Assembly (NCBI GenBank): GCA_031289675.1
Contig: JAITOZ010000238.1
Coordinates: 1 to 35,275 of the forward strand
Length of the DNA stretch: 35,275 nt
Source: Planctomycetaceae bacterium
GTDB taxonomy: Bacteria > Planctomycetota > Planctomycetia > Pirellulales > Thermoguttaceae
Direction of reading: 5' to 3'
Below, piece after piece: positions 1 through 8,538 of this stretch. The first letter of the stretch is position 1; every line of letters begins with the position of its first letter. The position numbers and the translations under genes were made by a program. The notes beneath the pieces were generated by a model. That model had not been told where the DNA came from and did not search any database. It saw only the letters and a list, made by a program, of their open reading frames with translations.

Positions 1-155
1 CTGTCAAGTCCTCGCAAAAGCAACAAATTATTGATGCAATCTTACGATTTGATAAATGATTGTTATACATAGAGTTAGAGTAAATATCTAACTCCTAAAC
101 TTGTCAAGCCCCAAAAAAATTATTGAAAAATTACTCTTGCAAAGAATTGAAAAAT

Positions 156-184
156 TTGATAGACTCTCCCCCGTTGGTTATTTA
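156..184 (+). promoter_or_regulatory. possible sigma-70 promoter for the secreted protease-like gene
   Basis: TTGATA (156-161) and TATTTA (179-184) are separated by 17 bases. The -35 box matches consensus at five of six positions, the -10 only at three, so this is a weak call. An inverted repeat GTTGGT (173-178) / ACCAAC (191-196) lies between it and the start codon at 210. A second stem-loop, GAGTTAGA (72-79) / TCTAACTC (87-94), lies further upstream. I see nothing else in bases 1-209. Confidence 0.25.
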
Positions 185-209
185 ACCTTCACCAACTAGG
201 GATAGCCTG

Positions 210-1082
210 ATGGGCAAGGATGCTCAATTTTTCGTGCGGTTCTGTTTTATTGTAACGTTATTTGTCTTTGCAAGGATTGCAGAGGGACAAACGTTTACCT
301 ACGAAACAGATAATTTTATCATCGTTGATGCGCCGGACGCATTGACGGCAAAACAGTGCGGCGATGCCGCCGAAAAGTACCGCCGCGATTTATCCCTTCT
401 TTGGCTCGGTAAGACACTGCCGGATTGGTCTGCGAAGTGTCCCGTTAAAGTCCGTGTCGGCAGCAATCTCGGTGCCGGCGGAGCAACAACTTTCGTTTTT
501 GATAAAGGCGAAGTTTATGACTGGGATATGGACATTCAAGGTTCCAAAGAACGTATCCTTGACTCCGTGCTTCCTCACGAAATCACGCACATCGTTTTTG
601 CAACCCATTTCCGCCGACCGATTCCCCGCTGGCTTGACGAGGGAGCAGCCGCCTCTGTCGAAAACATTACCGAAAAAAAGAACTACCAGCGGTTATTGCT
701 GACATTTCTGCAAAGCAGGCATCCGCAATGCCTGCCGTTCAATCAACTTGTCGCCGTGAAGGAATACCCCGATGACCCGATGCCGTTTTATGCACAAGGC
801 TTTTCCATCGTTGAATATCTTTTAACGCAGGGAGAACAAGTCGGTATTGAACAGACCGGTCATACGCCGCACCGCCGTTTGGTGCAATTTATGGAAACAG
901 TGATGAACACGGGCGATTGGCAGCCGGCACTGCAAGAACATTACCACATCGACAGTCTCGGTACTCTGCAAACCCGCTGGGTCGCTTGGGTCGGACATAC
1001 AAACAACACACCGGCACAGGAACCAGTTCCGGCGGTAGCACTGGTGAACAGTGAATACGGTAAATCTGTTTATGAACAGTAA
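210..1082 (+). CDS. secreted protein with a gluzincin (peptidase MA-like) HExxH motif
   Basis: The 290-residue product starts with a signal peptide (hydrophobic stretch about residues 8-20, likely cleavage near 26). The zinc-protease motif HEITH is at 123-127, followed by WLDEGAA with a glutamate near 144 that could be the third zinc ligand. This order (HExxH, a short gap, then WLxEG) is typical of the peptidase MA-like family. The protein would act in the periplasm or outside the cell; the substrate is unknown. It converges with the HU gene, one base apart. The start at 210 is chosen because the signal peptide follows directly. Family assignment is fairly firm, but catalytic activity is inferred from the motif only. 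Confidence 0.75.
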   Translation: MGKDAQFFVRFCFIVTLFVFARIAEGQTFTYETDNFIIVDAPDALTAKQCGDAAEKYRRDLSLLWLGKTLPDWSAKCPVKVRVGSNLGAGGATTFVFDKGEVYDWDMDIQGSKERILDSVLPHEITHIVFATHFRRPIPRWLDEGAAASVENITEKKNYQRLLLTFLQSRHPQCLPFNQLVAVKEYPDDPMPFYAQGFSIVEYLLTQGEQVGIEQTGHTPHRRLVQFMETVMNTGDWQPALQEHYHIDSLGTLQTRWVAWVGHTNNTPAQEPVPAVALVNSEYGKSVYEQ

Positions 1083-1083
1083 T

Positions 1084-1404
1084 CTACTGCTTTTGCTTCT
1101 TTATTTTCCCCTTGGGGTTACCGCTCATTATTTGTTCTACCGTTTCTTCCATTGCTTTCCCCGGCTTGAACACAACGACGTGTTTTTCCTGAACGATGAC
1201 CGTCTCGCCCGTTCGGGGATTGCGTGCTTTTCTGCCGGCACGTTTTTTCACTTCGAAGACACCGAAGTTGCGTAATTCAATTCTCCTCTGTTCGACTAAT
1301 GTTTCGATGATGGCATCGAACGTTTTCTGGACGATTTCTTTCGTCTTTTGCTGTGTGAGGTCGAGTTTTTCAGAAATTGAACGGACAATGTCTTTTTTAG
1401 TCAT
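1084..1404 (-). CDS. HU family DNA-binding protein
   Basis: The 106-residue product from the ATG at 1404 begins [14 protein letters not shown] and has the HU/IHF fold: two N-terminal helices, then a beta region ending [13 protein letters not shown], the DNA-binding arm signature, then [13 protein letters not shown] dimers bend and compact DNA. The start at 1404 matches the family start. However, the reading frame stays open upstream to a GTG at 1497, adding 31 residues that look like a signal peptide (KK, a hydrophobic run, then LPVSA). No good ribosome binding site precedes either start. It lies downstream of, and in the same direction as, the lipoprotein gene and may share its transcript. 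The C-terminus is lysine-rich. Confidence 0.88.
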   Translation of the reverse strand: MTKKDIVRSISEKLDLTQQKTKEIVQKTFDAIIETLVEQRRIELRNFGVFEVKKRAGRKARNPRTGETVIVQEKHVVVFKPGKAMEETVEQIMSGNPKGKIKKQKQ

Positions 1405-1553
1405 AGCAGAAACCGGCAAACAAATTACAGACAGTAACAACAAAAAGCAGGAGATAATCAGTTTCTTCTCATCTGTCCCCTTATCAAAGGGACACACAGT
1501 ACAATAGAACCGGCGAAAGGAATGACCCTGCCGCCGGAATCGTATTACTACTT

Positions 1554-1766
1554 CTACTTCTCTTCGGGTTTCTTTTCTGCCGGTACTGCATCGGCGGGCT
1601 TCGCCGCGTCAGCAGGTTTCGCTGTATCGGCGGACTTCTCATCAGCCGGTGCGGCTGCCGGCGTATCCGATTTCGGTGCCGTTTTCGGTGCGGCTGCCGG
1701 TTCGCAACCGACAGCAAAAAGTCCGAGAGCCGCTGTCATCAGCGAAAGAGCAAACAGTTTCTTCAT
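1554..1766 (-). CDS. small Ala/Pro-rich lipoprotein
   Basis: The 70-residue product begins [10 protein letters not shown] and has a lipobox LFAVGC with Cys at about residue 21, so it should be a lipid-anchored protein. The mature part is low complexity, rich in Ala, Pro, Lys, Asp and Glu, with near-repeats of KPADA. No enzymatic domain is visible. The start at 1766 is well supported by AAGGAG eight bases upstream. The longer open frame to 1817 lacks such a site. The leader holds a small inverted repeat (GGGTTT/AAACCC at about 1805-1822). Confidence 0.75.
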   Translation of the reverse strand: MKKLFALSLMTAALGLFAVGCEPAAAPKTAPKSDTPAAAPADEKSADTAKPADAAKPADAVPAEKKPEEK

Positions 1767-1836
1767 TAGTAATCTCCTTGTTAGGGGTGAAATGATTCCA
1801 AGCAGGGGTTTGAACATAAACCCTCTCTACGGCATA

Positions 1837-1864
1837 ATGATAGAGACTATCGCAAAAAAAACAA
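1837..1864 (-). promoter_or_regulatory. possible promoter for the lipoprotein-HU pair
   Basis: On the minus strand TTGTTT (1859-1864) and TATCAT (1837-1842) are 16 bases apart. The -10 is good, the -35 poor. It would give a leader of about 65 bases before the lipoprotein start at 1766. Confidence 0.3.
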
Positions 1865-2327
1865 GGGGGGATAAATTTTTAACCAAAAAAACACCTTCTA
1901 CTCACGAGGTTGTGTTTATTGGGCTTCCCGGCTTCCCTTTTCCCGCTATTTCTGTTATAAAGCGCGGATTGTGCAAACGGTTCCGCCGACGATGAACGAA
2001 TGGCATATCTTCGGCGGTTTAGCGAAATCCTGCATTATTTGGTATTGATTGCCAGAAAGATTCCCCGCTGTTTTGTAACGGATACTCAATGAAAAAACCG
2101 GTGCCGCTCATCGGGAATGTGTGATAAAATGGGTGTCGTGATATATGCGGTAAACGAGAGAGAGTTGTTTAGCGGCACCGCTGCCATCGCATCTGCCTTG
2201 CGGCTTCGTGCGCCGTCTGCACAGCGGGCAGCAAAAGAGCAATCTGTTATGCCGGTTATGCCGGTGAAAAGTTCGGCGAGGGGGGGAATCTCGCAGGAAA
2301 CTGGAAGTAGGAAGTCCGCAGGTGATT
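1865..2327. other. intergenic region with one long inverted repeat
   Basis: This stretch lies upstream of the lipoprotein gene and downstream of htrA. Short open frames here show no family features. The only structure I see is a perfect 10-base inverted repeat, CGGTGCCGCT (2099-2108) and AGCGGCACCG (2171-2180), with a 62-base loop. It could be a transcript-end structure for htrA, but no T-run follows. Confidence 0.4.
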
Positions 2328-3542
2328 TTAATTTACATTGACCGTTCTTGTGCCGATAGTTACTTCAACGGTTATCTTTTGTCCCTTACGGAAAATTTCG
2401 ACCGGCACTTTCGTTCCCGGACTCGAAAGGACGACAATGTGCGACAAATGCAGCGGGTCATTTACTTGCTTGTCCCCCCACCGCACAATAATATCGCCGA
2501 TTTCTAAACCGGCATCCCTTGCCGGCGAATTCGGCGCAAAGCCAACGATTACCGTCCCTTGCGGCTTTTCCTGCTTCATCTGCTCTTTGTCAAAATTTCT
2601 GACCGGATCCATTTCGATACCAAGCCAGCCGTGCTGCACCTTGCCGTGCCGAACAATTTCTTCATACACTTTCTTCGCCATCAAACTCGGTATCGCAAAA
2701 CCGATACCGAGATTACCGCCGGTTTCCGAATAAATCATTGTGTTGATACCGATGAGTTCGCCTTTCACATCGACTAATGCCCCGCCGCTGTTACCTGGAT
2801 TAATTGCCGCATCTGTTTGCAAATACTCTTGCAGACGGGCGATATTGCCGCGGTAGCCCGGCACCGGATTATAACGCTCCGTCGCACTGATAATACCGCT
2901 GGTAACGGTTGCCTGCAAATTATACGGGCAGCCGATAGCAACGACCCGGTCGCCGACTTCAACGGACGTGCTGTCGCCCCAAATGACGCTTTGGAGTTTG
3001 TCGGCATCAATTTTCAGCACAGCAATATCGGTGATGCGGTCTTGACCGAGCAGCGTTGCGGCAAAAGACCGTCCATCGTTGAGAATAACCTTAATATGTT
3101 CTGCGTTGGCGATAACGTGGTGATTCGTCAGGATATGACCGGCAGTATCAACGATAACGCCGCTGCCGACTTCCATTGCCAGATTGTTTCTGACTCGTTC
3201 CGCAGAATGAATCCCGACAACGCTGGGTGCAACGGCTTTGGCAACCCAGACGATGCGTTGTTCAGGCTGCGGTAATTCGGACAGAAGTTGCCGCGCCGCA
3301 TCGGCTTTGGCACGTTCGACTCCCCTGTTCCACGAATAGGCTGTCTGTTCGATTACCGGCGGGATAAACCACGTTGCGGCAACGATAACGATTAGTACGA
3401 GTAAGAGCGGAATACCGCGGACAGACCGCTGCGGCTGCCGAACGTTCTCTGGAACTGGAATCCGCGTTGCGCTTGGCTGCCAGTGCGGCTGCGGAGGGGG
3501 AGGCGGAAGATGATTTTGTCTGTATTCATTCGGTTCACTCAT
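2328..3542 (-). CDS. HtrA/DegP-like serine protease, membrane anchored, one PDZ domain
   Basis: The 404-residue product has a proline-rich cytoplasmic N-terminus (1-40), one membrane segment (about 43-62) and a trypsin-like domain. The catalytic triad is readable: His142 in LTNHHVI, Asp172 in TDIAVLKI and Ser252 in NPGNSGGAL. One PDZ domain follows (about 305-395, starting GWLGIEM), with the usual GDIIVRWG segment. This is the DegS/HtrA layout: anchored in the inner membrane, degrading or sensing misfolded envelope proteins. A 170-base gap separates it from the end of exbD upstream, so it may be transcribed separately. Confidence 0.93.
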   Translation of the reverse strand: MSEPNEYRQNHLPPPPPQPHWQPSATRIPVPENVRQPQRSVRGIPLLLVLIVIVAATWFIPPVIEQTAYSWNRGVERAKADAARQLLSELPQPEQRIVWVAKAVAPSVVGIHSAERVRNNLAMEVGSGVIVDTAGHILTNHHVIANAEHIKVILNDGRSFAATLLGQDRITDIAVLKIDADKLQSVIWGDSTSVEVGDRVVAIGCPYNLQATVTSGIISATERYNPVPGYRGNIARLQEYLQTDAAINPGNSGGALVDVKGELIGINTMIYSETGGNLGIGFAIPSLMAKKVYEEIVRHGKVQHGWLGIEMDPVRNFDKEQMKQEKPQGTVIVGFAPNSPARDAGLEIGDIIVRWGDKQVNDPLHLSHIVVLSSPGTKVPVEIFRKGQKITVEVTIGTRTVNVN

Positions 3543-3712
3543 AACGCTTCTATTGTATCTTTGCCGTCAACGTTTTGCAATACGTACTCCGTTATTCCCT
3601 GATAGTTTGCGTTTTAACCCTGCAATGGGTAATTCGCTAACAAGAGCGATGTGTACTTCAAAGGCTTACACTGCCCTGTTCTCACTGCTTACCGCTCACA
3701 GGTTGCTCGCCG

Positions 3713-4150
3713 CTATTTATCCGCTTGTATTGTCCGCAGAATAAAGCGGGTCAGATTTTCCGACTGACAAAAATCAATTAACTTCAAGACACTGCCGGAG
3801 TTGCTGACGGCATCCGCACGGATAATTACCGTAATCTTTTCCGCAGGCACTTTCATATACTTCAAGACACGAAGTTGAAACTCAAGCGGTTCACGCAGCG
3901 TTTCCAGAGTGTATTCGCTGCCGTTGTAAATGATGTTCCCATTGGCAAGCAGATTCAGCGTCATCGGTTCGGTCGGCGGCACCTCCGGCGGCTGCGCTGT
4001 TTCGCTGACCGGTAATTTAATCCGTTCGTTTTGGTCTGCCGCCGTGAAATTGATGACAAGCGTAAAAAAGGCGATAAGAAGGAAGATGACATCAATCATC
4101 GGTGTCATATCCAACTCGGCATTACGGATTTTTACCGAAGTACGTTTCAT
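3713..4150 (-). CDS. ExbD/TolR-type biopolymer transport protein
   Basis: The 145-residue product has a short cytoplasmic N-terminus, one membrane helix starting at the motif MTPMIDVIFLLIAFF with the conserved Asp used in proton coupling, and a periplasmic domain. ExbD/TolR works with an ExbB/TolQ partner to turn proton-motive force into work at the cell envelope. No exbB/tolQ gene lies beside it, so the partner must be elsewhere. Its ATG overlaps the stop codon of tatD by four bases (ATGA), showing translational coupling at the end of the csrA-hisS-tatD run. Confidence 0.88.
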   Translation of the reverse strand: MKRTSVKIRNAELDMTPMIDVIFLLIAFFTLVINFTAADQNERIKLPVSETAQPPEVPPTEPMTLNLLANGNIIYNGSEYTLETLREPLEFQLRVLKYMKVPAEKITVIIRADAVSNSGSVLKLIDFCQSENLTRFILRTIQADK

Positions 4151-5022
4151 TTTCTAAATATCCTTTCTGCATTTTTATTCGCTGCCGCCGCCGTCATTGC
4201 AAGCGGCTCGTTACGCAATTCGGATAAACGTTTTACAACCAATGCCGCCAATACCGGTTCATTACGCTGCAATTTACCCCGCAGAGGATGCGGCACCATA
4301 AACGGAGAATCGGTTTCGATGAGAAGCCTGTCAAGCGGTATTTGTTTGGCGGCTTCCCAAAGCGGAGCAAACTTGGCATTCCTGTACGTCAGCGAACCGG
4401 CAAAACTAATCATCCAACCGTGTTCAATACATTCTAACGCTTGTTCCGCAGTACCGCTGAAAGCGTGAATCACTCCGATACACAATCTTGCTGCCGTATC
4501 TTTTGCCGCCGTGTTCTGTACAGTAAGGTTTTTTATCGTCCGTATTACCGGCAGTAAATCGTCCCAAGCGTCCCGGCAATGAACCAACACCGGCTTTTGT
4601 ATTTTTCGGGACAGTGCCAAGTGTCTGTATAAAAATTCGATTTGCGTTTTTATCGGGGCATCGTCCCAATATCGGTCTAAACCTGTTTCGCCGACGGCAA
4701 CAACGCCGTCCTGCTCGGCAAGTTCGGCAACCGTCCGCCAATCTTCTTCCGTTGCCAAGTGCGTGTGGTTCGGATGAATACCCACCGCCGGAAAAAAGTT
4801 TTCTCTTTGAGCGGCTAACCCGACACATTTTCGGCTCGAAACCGCATCAACAGCGGGAATCACCACGCCGGTCATTTCAATTTCGTAACCGGCAAGTTCA
4901 TCGGGAACAAGACCGCCGGGGCAAGTTCCTGATTCCAAGCGGCGGAGCAGGGATTTCCTGTCCGAATCGAACTCTTCGCGGTCAAGGTGTGCGTGTGTGT
5001 CAAATATCGGTATTTTGGACAT
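4147..5022 (-). CDS. tatD: TatD family metal-dependent hydrolase
   Basis: The 291-residue product has every TatD motif: DTHAHLD near the N-terminus, VGIHPN, VAVGETGLD, VLVHCRD, GVIHAFSG and LIETDSPF. These provide the two-metal site of the amidohydrolase superfamily. Family members are 3'-5' exonucleases or deoxyribonucleases acting in the cytoplasm; the exact substrate here is not known. Length is slightly above the usual 260 residues because of a short insert near residues 23-45. It lies 21 bases downstream of hisS and overlaps exbD. Confidence 0.92.
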   Translation of the reverse strand: MSKIPIFDTHAHLDREEFDSDRKSLLRRLESGTCPGGLVPDELAGYEIEMTGVVIPAVDAVSSRKCVGLAAQRENFFPAVGIHPNHTHLATEEDWRTVAELAEQDGVVAVGETGLDRYWDDAPIKTQIEFLYRHLALSRKIQKPVLVHCRDAWDDLLPVIRTIKNLTVQNTAAKDTAARLCIGVIHAFSGTAEQALECIEHGWMISFAGSLTYRNAKFAPLWEAAKQIPLDRLLIETDSPFMVPHPLRGKLQRNEPVLAALVVKRLSELRNEPLAMTAAAANKNAERIFRK

Positions 5023-5043
5023 TCGGTATTCCCGGGTTTTATT

Positions 5044-6369
5044 TCAACGGTTACACAAATGCAGCAGCACGTCTTTTTGCGGACAATCAACCGATTCACC
5101 GGTTACGAGGTTCTTTACTTTACACGAATCTTCGGCAAATTCTTCCGCACCGATAATGACGGCAAAACGGAAACCGCGTTTATCCGCATATTTTAACTGG
5201 CTGCCGAGTTTTTTCGCTTCGGGATAAAACTCTACGCCGATGCCCTGCCGCCGAAGTTGCGAGGCAAACCGCAGATAATCGGCTAACCGGTTCTCGGCGA
5301 AATACGGTAAAAAGACGGACACCGGTGTTGAACTTTTTTCGAGCATACCGAGTTCCTCCATCGCTGAAATGAGCCGGTCTAAACCGAGCGAAGCCCCGAT
5401 ACCGGGCAGTTCCTGTTTCGTGTAAAGTTCTGCCAAATTATCGTAACGTCCGCCGCTGCAAACACTGCCGATAGACGGTAAATCGTCCAGAAACGTTTCA
5501 TAAATCGTTCCCGTGTAATAGTCCAAACCGCGGGCGATGGATACGTCTATCGTTATCCGTTCAGAAGCAGCCGTTACACCTTGCGTCTCTTTGGTGAGTT
5601 GTGCTAATTCGCCGATTCCTTGTCCGCCGAGCGCATTACCGGACAACAGTTTTTCCAAAGAGACAAGAATCTGTTCGTTTGTACCGTGTAATTCGGTTAA
5701 TTGCAGCACCGCATCGGCAGCCGTTGCCGGGATACCGGCAATGTCCGTCATCTCCTTCACAACGGCTTCTTTTCCAGCCTTATGGATTTTATCCAAAGCC
5801 CGCAGCACCGGCACCGTTTTATCGGCGATGCCGTGTTTGTCTAAAAGCCCGTTAAGCACTTTTCGGTTGTTAACCCGTATTTTGAAGCGGGTGAATGTCT
5901 TCTCTGTTTTCAGGTCAATGCGTTCGAATAAATCATTTATCACCAATACCGTTTCGATGTCAGCGGTCAGCGACTTCGTACCGATGGTATCGAAATCGCA
6001 TTGCATAAATTCCCGATACCTGCCGGCTTGCGTGTTTTCGCCCCGCCAAACCTTGCCGAAGTGATAACGTTTGAACGGAAACGTCAGTTCGGCAAAATGT
6101 TGTGCGGTGTATCTTGCGAGCGGAACGGTCAAATCGAAACGCATCCCGACCTCCCGATTGCCGTGGTCGGTGAACTTGTATAACTGTTTGTCCGTTTCCT
6201 CGCTGCCTTTCCCTTGCAGGATTTCAAGATATTCCAGAACAGGGGTATCTATCGGACAAAAGCCGTAAGAACGATAGACAGCAGTTGCCGTTTCGATGAG
6301 ATGTTCTCTCGGCAGCATCACTTCGGGCAAAAAATCACGGAATCCTTTTAATGTTCGCGGTGTAATCAT
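5044..6369 (-). CDS. hisS: histidyl-tRNA synthetase
   Basis: The 441-residue product charges tRNA-His. It shows class II features: the N-terminal RTLKGFRDFLP start, motif 2 in FGKVWRGENTQAGRYREF, the histidine-specific RGLDYYTGTIYE, and motif 3 in GIGASLGLDRLI, then the C-terminal anticodon-binding domain (about 345-440). Length is normal. AAGGTG lies a few bases before the ATG at 6369. Only five bases separate it from the small gene upstream, and 21 from tatD downstream, so it sits inside an operon. Confidence 0.97.
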   Translation of the reverse strand: MITPRTLKGFRDFLPEVMLPREHLIETATAVYRSYGFCPIDTPVLEYLEILQGKGSEETDKQLYKFTDHGNREVGMRFDLTVPLARYTAQHFAELTFPFKRYHFGKVWRGENTQAGRYREFMQCDFDTIGTKSLTADIETVLVINDLFERIDLKTEKTFTRFKIRVNNRKVLNGLLDKHGIADKTVPVLRALDKIHKAGKEAVVKEMTDIAGIPATAADAVLQLTELHGTNEQILVSLEKLLSGNALGGQGIGELAQLTKETQGVTAASERITIDVSIARGLDYYTGTIYETFLDDLPSIGSVCSGGRYDNLAELYTKQELPGIGASLGLDRLISAMEELGMLEKSSTPVSVFLPYFAENRLADYLRFASQLRRQGIGVEFYPEAKKLGSQLKYADKRGFRFAVIIGAEEFAEDSCKVKNLVTGESVDCPQKDVLLHLCNR

Positions 6370-6374
6370 ACACC

Positions 6375-6626
6375 TTATTTTACAGATTCCAGAAACTTTG
6401 CCAACTGAGCGGCATCATCGGCGGCGGCGATGTTTTCGATTTGGGCGGCATCAACGCCGATATTGACGAGGGCAACGGTAATCCGTTTCCAGATTTGCTG
6501 CCGTTTTTTTCCTTCGGCAAGATACAGTTCGGTAACCAACTCCGTCAACTTCTGCTGCATCAGCGCATCACGGTTGTTGTAATACCGCTTAATGATTTTT
6601 TCCTGATATGGTGTCCGGTCTCGCAT
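6375..6626 (-). CDS. small helical protein of unknown function upstream of hisS
   Basis: The 83-residue product is predicted mostly helical and charged (MRDRTPYQEKIIKRYYNN...). No catalytic motif or membrane segment is visible and I cannot assign a family. It has a good ribosome binding site (TAGGAG, seven bases before the ATG) and lies 5 bases from hisS and 32 bases from the membrane protein upstream, so it is very likely a real, co-transcribed gene. Confidence 0.7.
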   Translation of the reverse strand: MRDRTPYQEKIIKRYYNNRDALMQQKLTELVTELYLAEGKKRQQIWKRITVALVNIGVDAAQIENIAAADDAAQLAKFLESVK

Positions 6627-6658
6627 AATAATTCTCCTAAACAGCGTACTTTTGAGGT

Positions 6659-7066
6659 CTATTCTCCTATGAAAAGCCGAAAACGGTACAACACTTCCGG
6701 CATCAGACCGGCAGGAACCGGCAAATAGAAGCCGGTAAACGCTTCCAATGCAAAACGGTCATTTTGAGGCAGCAAAAGGAAACCGTGCTGCCGGATTTGA
6801 TAACCTTTAATATCGTTCCAAGCGATAAACCAATGCCGTCCGAAAACAGTTCGGATAATGCCGCCGGCGTTGATTTCAAATTGGATAGGAACAATGACGT
6901 ACCAGACTGTTAGGAGCATTAGAACGAGAGCCGCAAGTGTCGTCATCCAGCCGCTGTAATACCAGACGCAGAGGGCAGTTCCGGCAGTTGCCGAGCCTAA
7001 CACGGCAATAGAAACCTTGCGGTCAACGGTCATCCAGACGGAGTAGCACAGCGGTTTGATATTCAT
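6659..7066 (-). CDS. membrane protein with a PH-like (bPH) domain
   Basis: The 135-residue product has two adjacent hydrophobic segments (about residues 18-35 and 40-60) followed by a beta-rich domain with INAGGIIRTVFGRHWFIAW, resembling bacterial PH-like domains attached to two-helix membrane anchors. The assignment rests on architecture, not on a strict motif. Its start is seven bases after the csrA stop, so it is translated from the csrA transcript. Role unknown. Confidence 0.6.
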   Translation of the reverse strand: MNIKPLCYSVWMTVDRKVSIAVLGSATAGTALCVWYYSGWMTTLAALVLMLLTVWYVIVPIQFEINAGGIIRTVFGRHWFIAWNDIKGYQIRQHGFLLLPQNDRFALEAFTGFYLPVPAGLMPEVLYRFRLFIGE

Positions 7067-7073
7067 TACGTTT

Positions 7074-7274
7074 TCAGCCGGCGGCTTTTAGCCGTTCTAT
7101 TTCGCCGGCAGCCTCTTGCGGAGTGCCTTTCTTCCGCAATTCTTCCCGCAAAATAAGCATACTCTCCGGTGCCTCAATACCCAAACGCACACGTTCTCCG
7201 CAACGGACAACGGTGATGACAATATCATTCCCAATACAAATTTTTTCGTCTTCTTTACGTGTCAGAACCAGCAT
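7074..7274 (-). CDS. csrA: carbon storage regulator CsrA
   Basis: The 66-residue product begins MLVLTRKEDEKICIGNDIVI and continues with VRLGIEAPESMLILREEL, the full CsrA signature, including the RNA-binding first strand and the Arg of the last strand. CsrA dimers bind GGA-containing leaders and change translation or stability of mRNAs, often for motility and surface growth. The start at 7274 is preferred over the longer frame to 7310 because the family begins MLVLTRK and GGGAGA lies about eight bases upstream. It is the first gene of a run leading to hisS, tatD and exbD. No fliW is visible nearby. Confidence 0.93.
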   Translation of the reverse strand: MLVLTRKEDEKICIGNDIVITVVRCGERVRLGIEAPESMLILREELRKKGTPQEAAGEIERLKAAG

Positions 7275-7456
7275 TGTACGTATCTCCCATCTTTCGGTAG
7301 TTATCGTCATTTTGGCAACTCAATATACGGGAAAAACCGCAAAAAGTTTGAAAGAAACTTAAATGTTTGCCGTAAGTATCTTGCCGTCAATGTTGTGGAG
7401 TCAAGACGGGAAAACTGCGGTCTCTATTTTTACGGATAATTTACCTTTCCCGTATT

Positions 7457-8369
7457 TTACTTTTGCTGAAAGTAACTTGTACCGGCTACGCCGAGGAGAA
7501 TCATTACCGTCCCGATGAGATGATGAGCGTGAATGTGTTCGTGTAAAAACAGCCAGCCGGCAGCAACGGCAATGACAGTGGAAAGGTTCAGGAACACAAC
7601 GAATTGAGCCGAAGTAAAACGTTTCAGTATCACACTTGTCAAAATGGTCGTTAATAACGAAGACAATAGACCGAGAAATAATACCGCCGCAATAAAGTAA
7701 CCGTTGCAAAGCAGCACAAAGAATTGTCCGATTGTGCCGCCGGCAATGTGAAATACGAGCGAAATCGGGGTAAAGAACAGAACTCCAATCAGCATCAGAT
7801 AAAAAGTAATTTCCGTTACACTAAACGAACGGATGGACACGCGGTTAATAACGGCGTAACCGGCATTGGCACAGCACGAGAGAAAAATCAAAGCGTATCC
7901 GAACATCCCCCCGGAATAGGCATCGGCACCGCCTTGCATCAGGGTCATATAAACGACACCGGCAACGGAGAGACCGATTGCGGCATATTGTTTGCAGTTT
8001 GTTTTCTCTTTAATGGTAACGGCAGCAAGAACGGCGGTTAGAATCGGTGCCGATGCCGTTAAAATGCCCGCCTCGACAGAGGTTACATAGAGGAGACCGT
8101 ATATCTGAAACCAGAAAAACGCAACCGGATAACAGAAAGCAAAGGGCAGAAACCGAATGAGTGTCCGCCAACGGAATTGAATCGGTTTGCGGACGATGAG
8201 AATGTAAATAGAGAACACGGTAAAAGCCAGCAAAAACCGCCAGGTGAGGGTATCCATTGCTCCGGCGGTCATAACCCCGATTTTGGGCGAACAGGAATGA
8301 GAGACCGATGACGGCTGCATTGATGACGGCTAACAGGAATGCCGTGAGAAAGGAAGGCACCGAATTCAT
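7457..8369 (-). pseudogene. EamA/DMT-family transporter with a frameshift after the first membrane helix
   Basis: The downstream frame (from about 8290 to 7457) encodes most of a ten-helix drug/metabolite transporter: TLTWRFLLAF, the first EamA repeat, then the second with LHEHIHAHHLIGTVMILLG. The missing first helix (NSVPSFLTAFLLAVINAAV, start ATG 8369) is in another frame, ending FLFA just before KIGVMTAGAMD resumes. Removing one C from the CCC at about 8287-8289 joins them into a normal-length protein. This is either a real one-base insertion that inactivates the gene or a sequence error. A shorter protein could start inside the second frame but would lack helix one. Substrate cannot be told. 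Confidence 0.8.
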
Positions 8370-8538
8370 AGAAAACTTGAGTCCGAAAAGAACCGGCAGA
8401 TGACCCTGCAAAACGATTGATTAGGCTCACCATAAACACGCGACAACCTGCTGTGCCGGTTTTGGGCAAACCGCACAGCAAGTCCATTCCCCCGTTGTCG
8501 GCAATCCCAAAACAGTGAAGCAACGCCTCCGAACGGCA

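Noticed and set aside
2117-2341. 74-residue reading frame downstream of htrA
   Set aside because: No ribosome site and low-complexity composition; it overlaps the htrA end.
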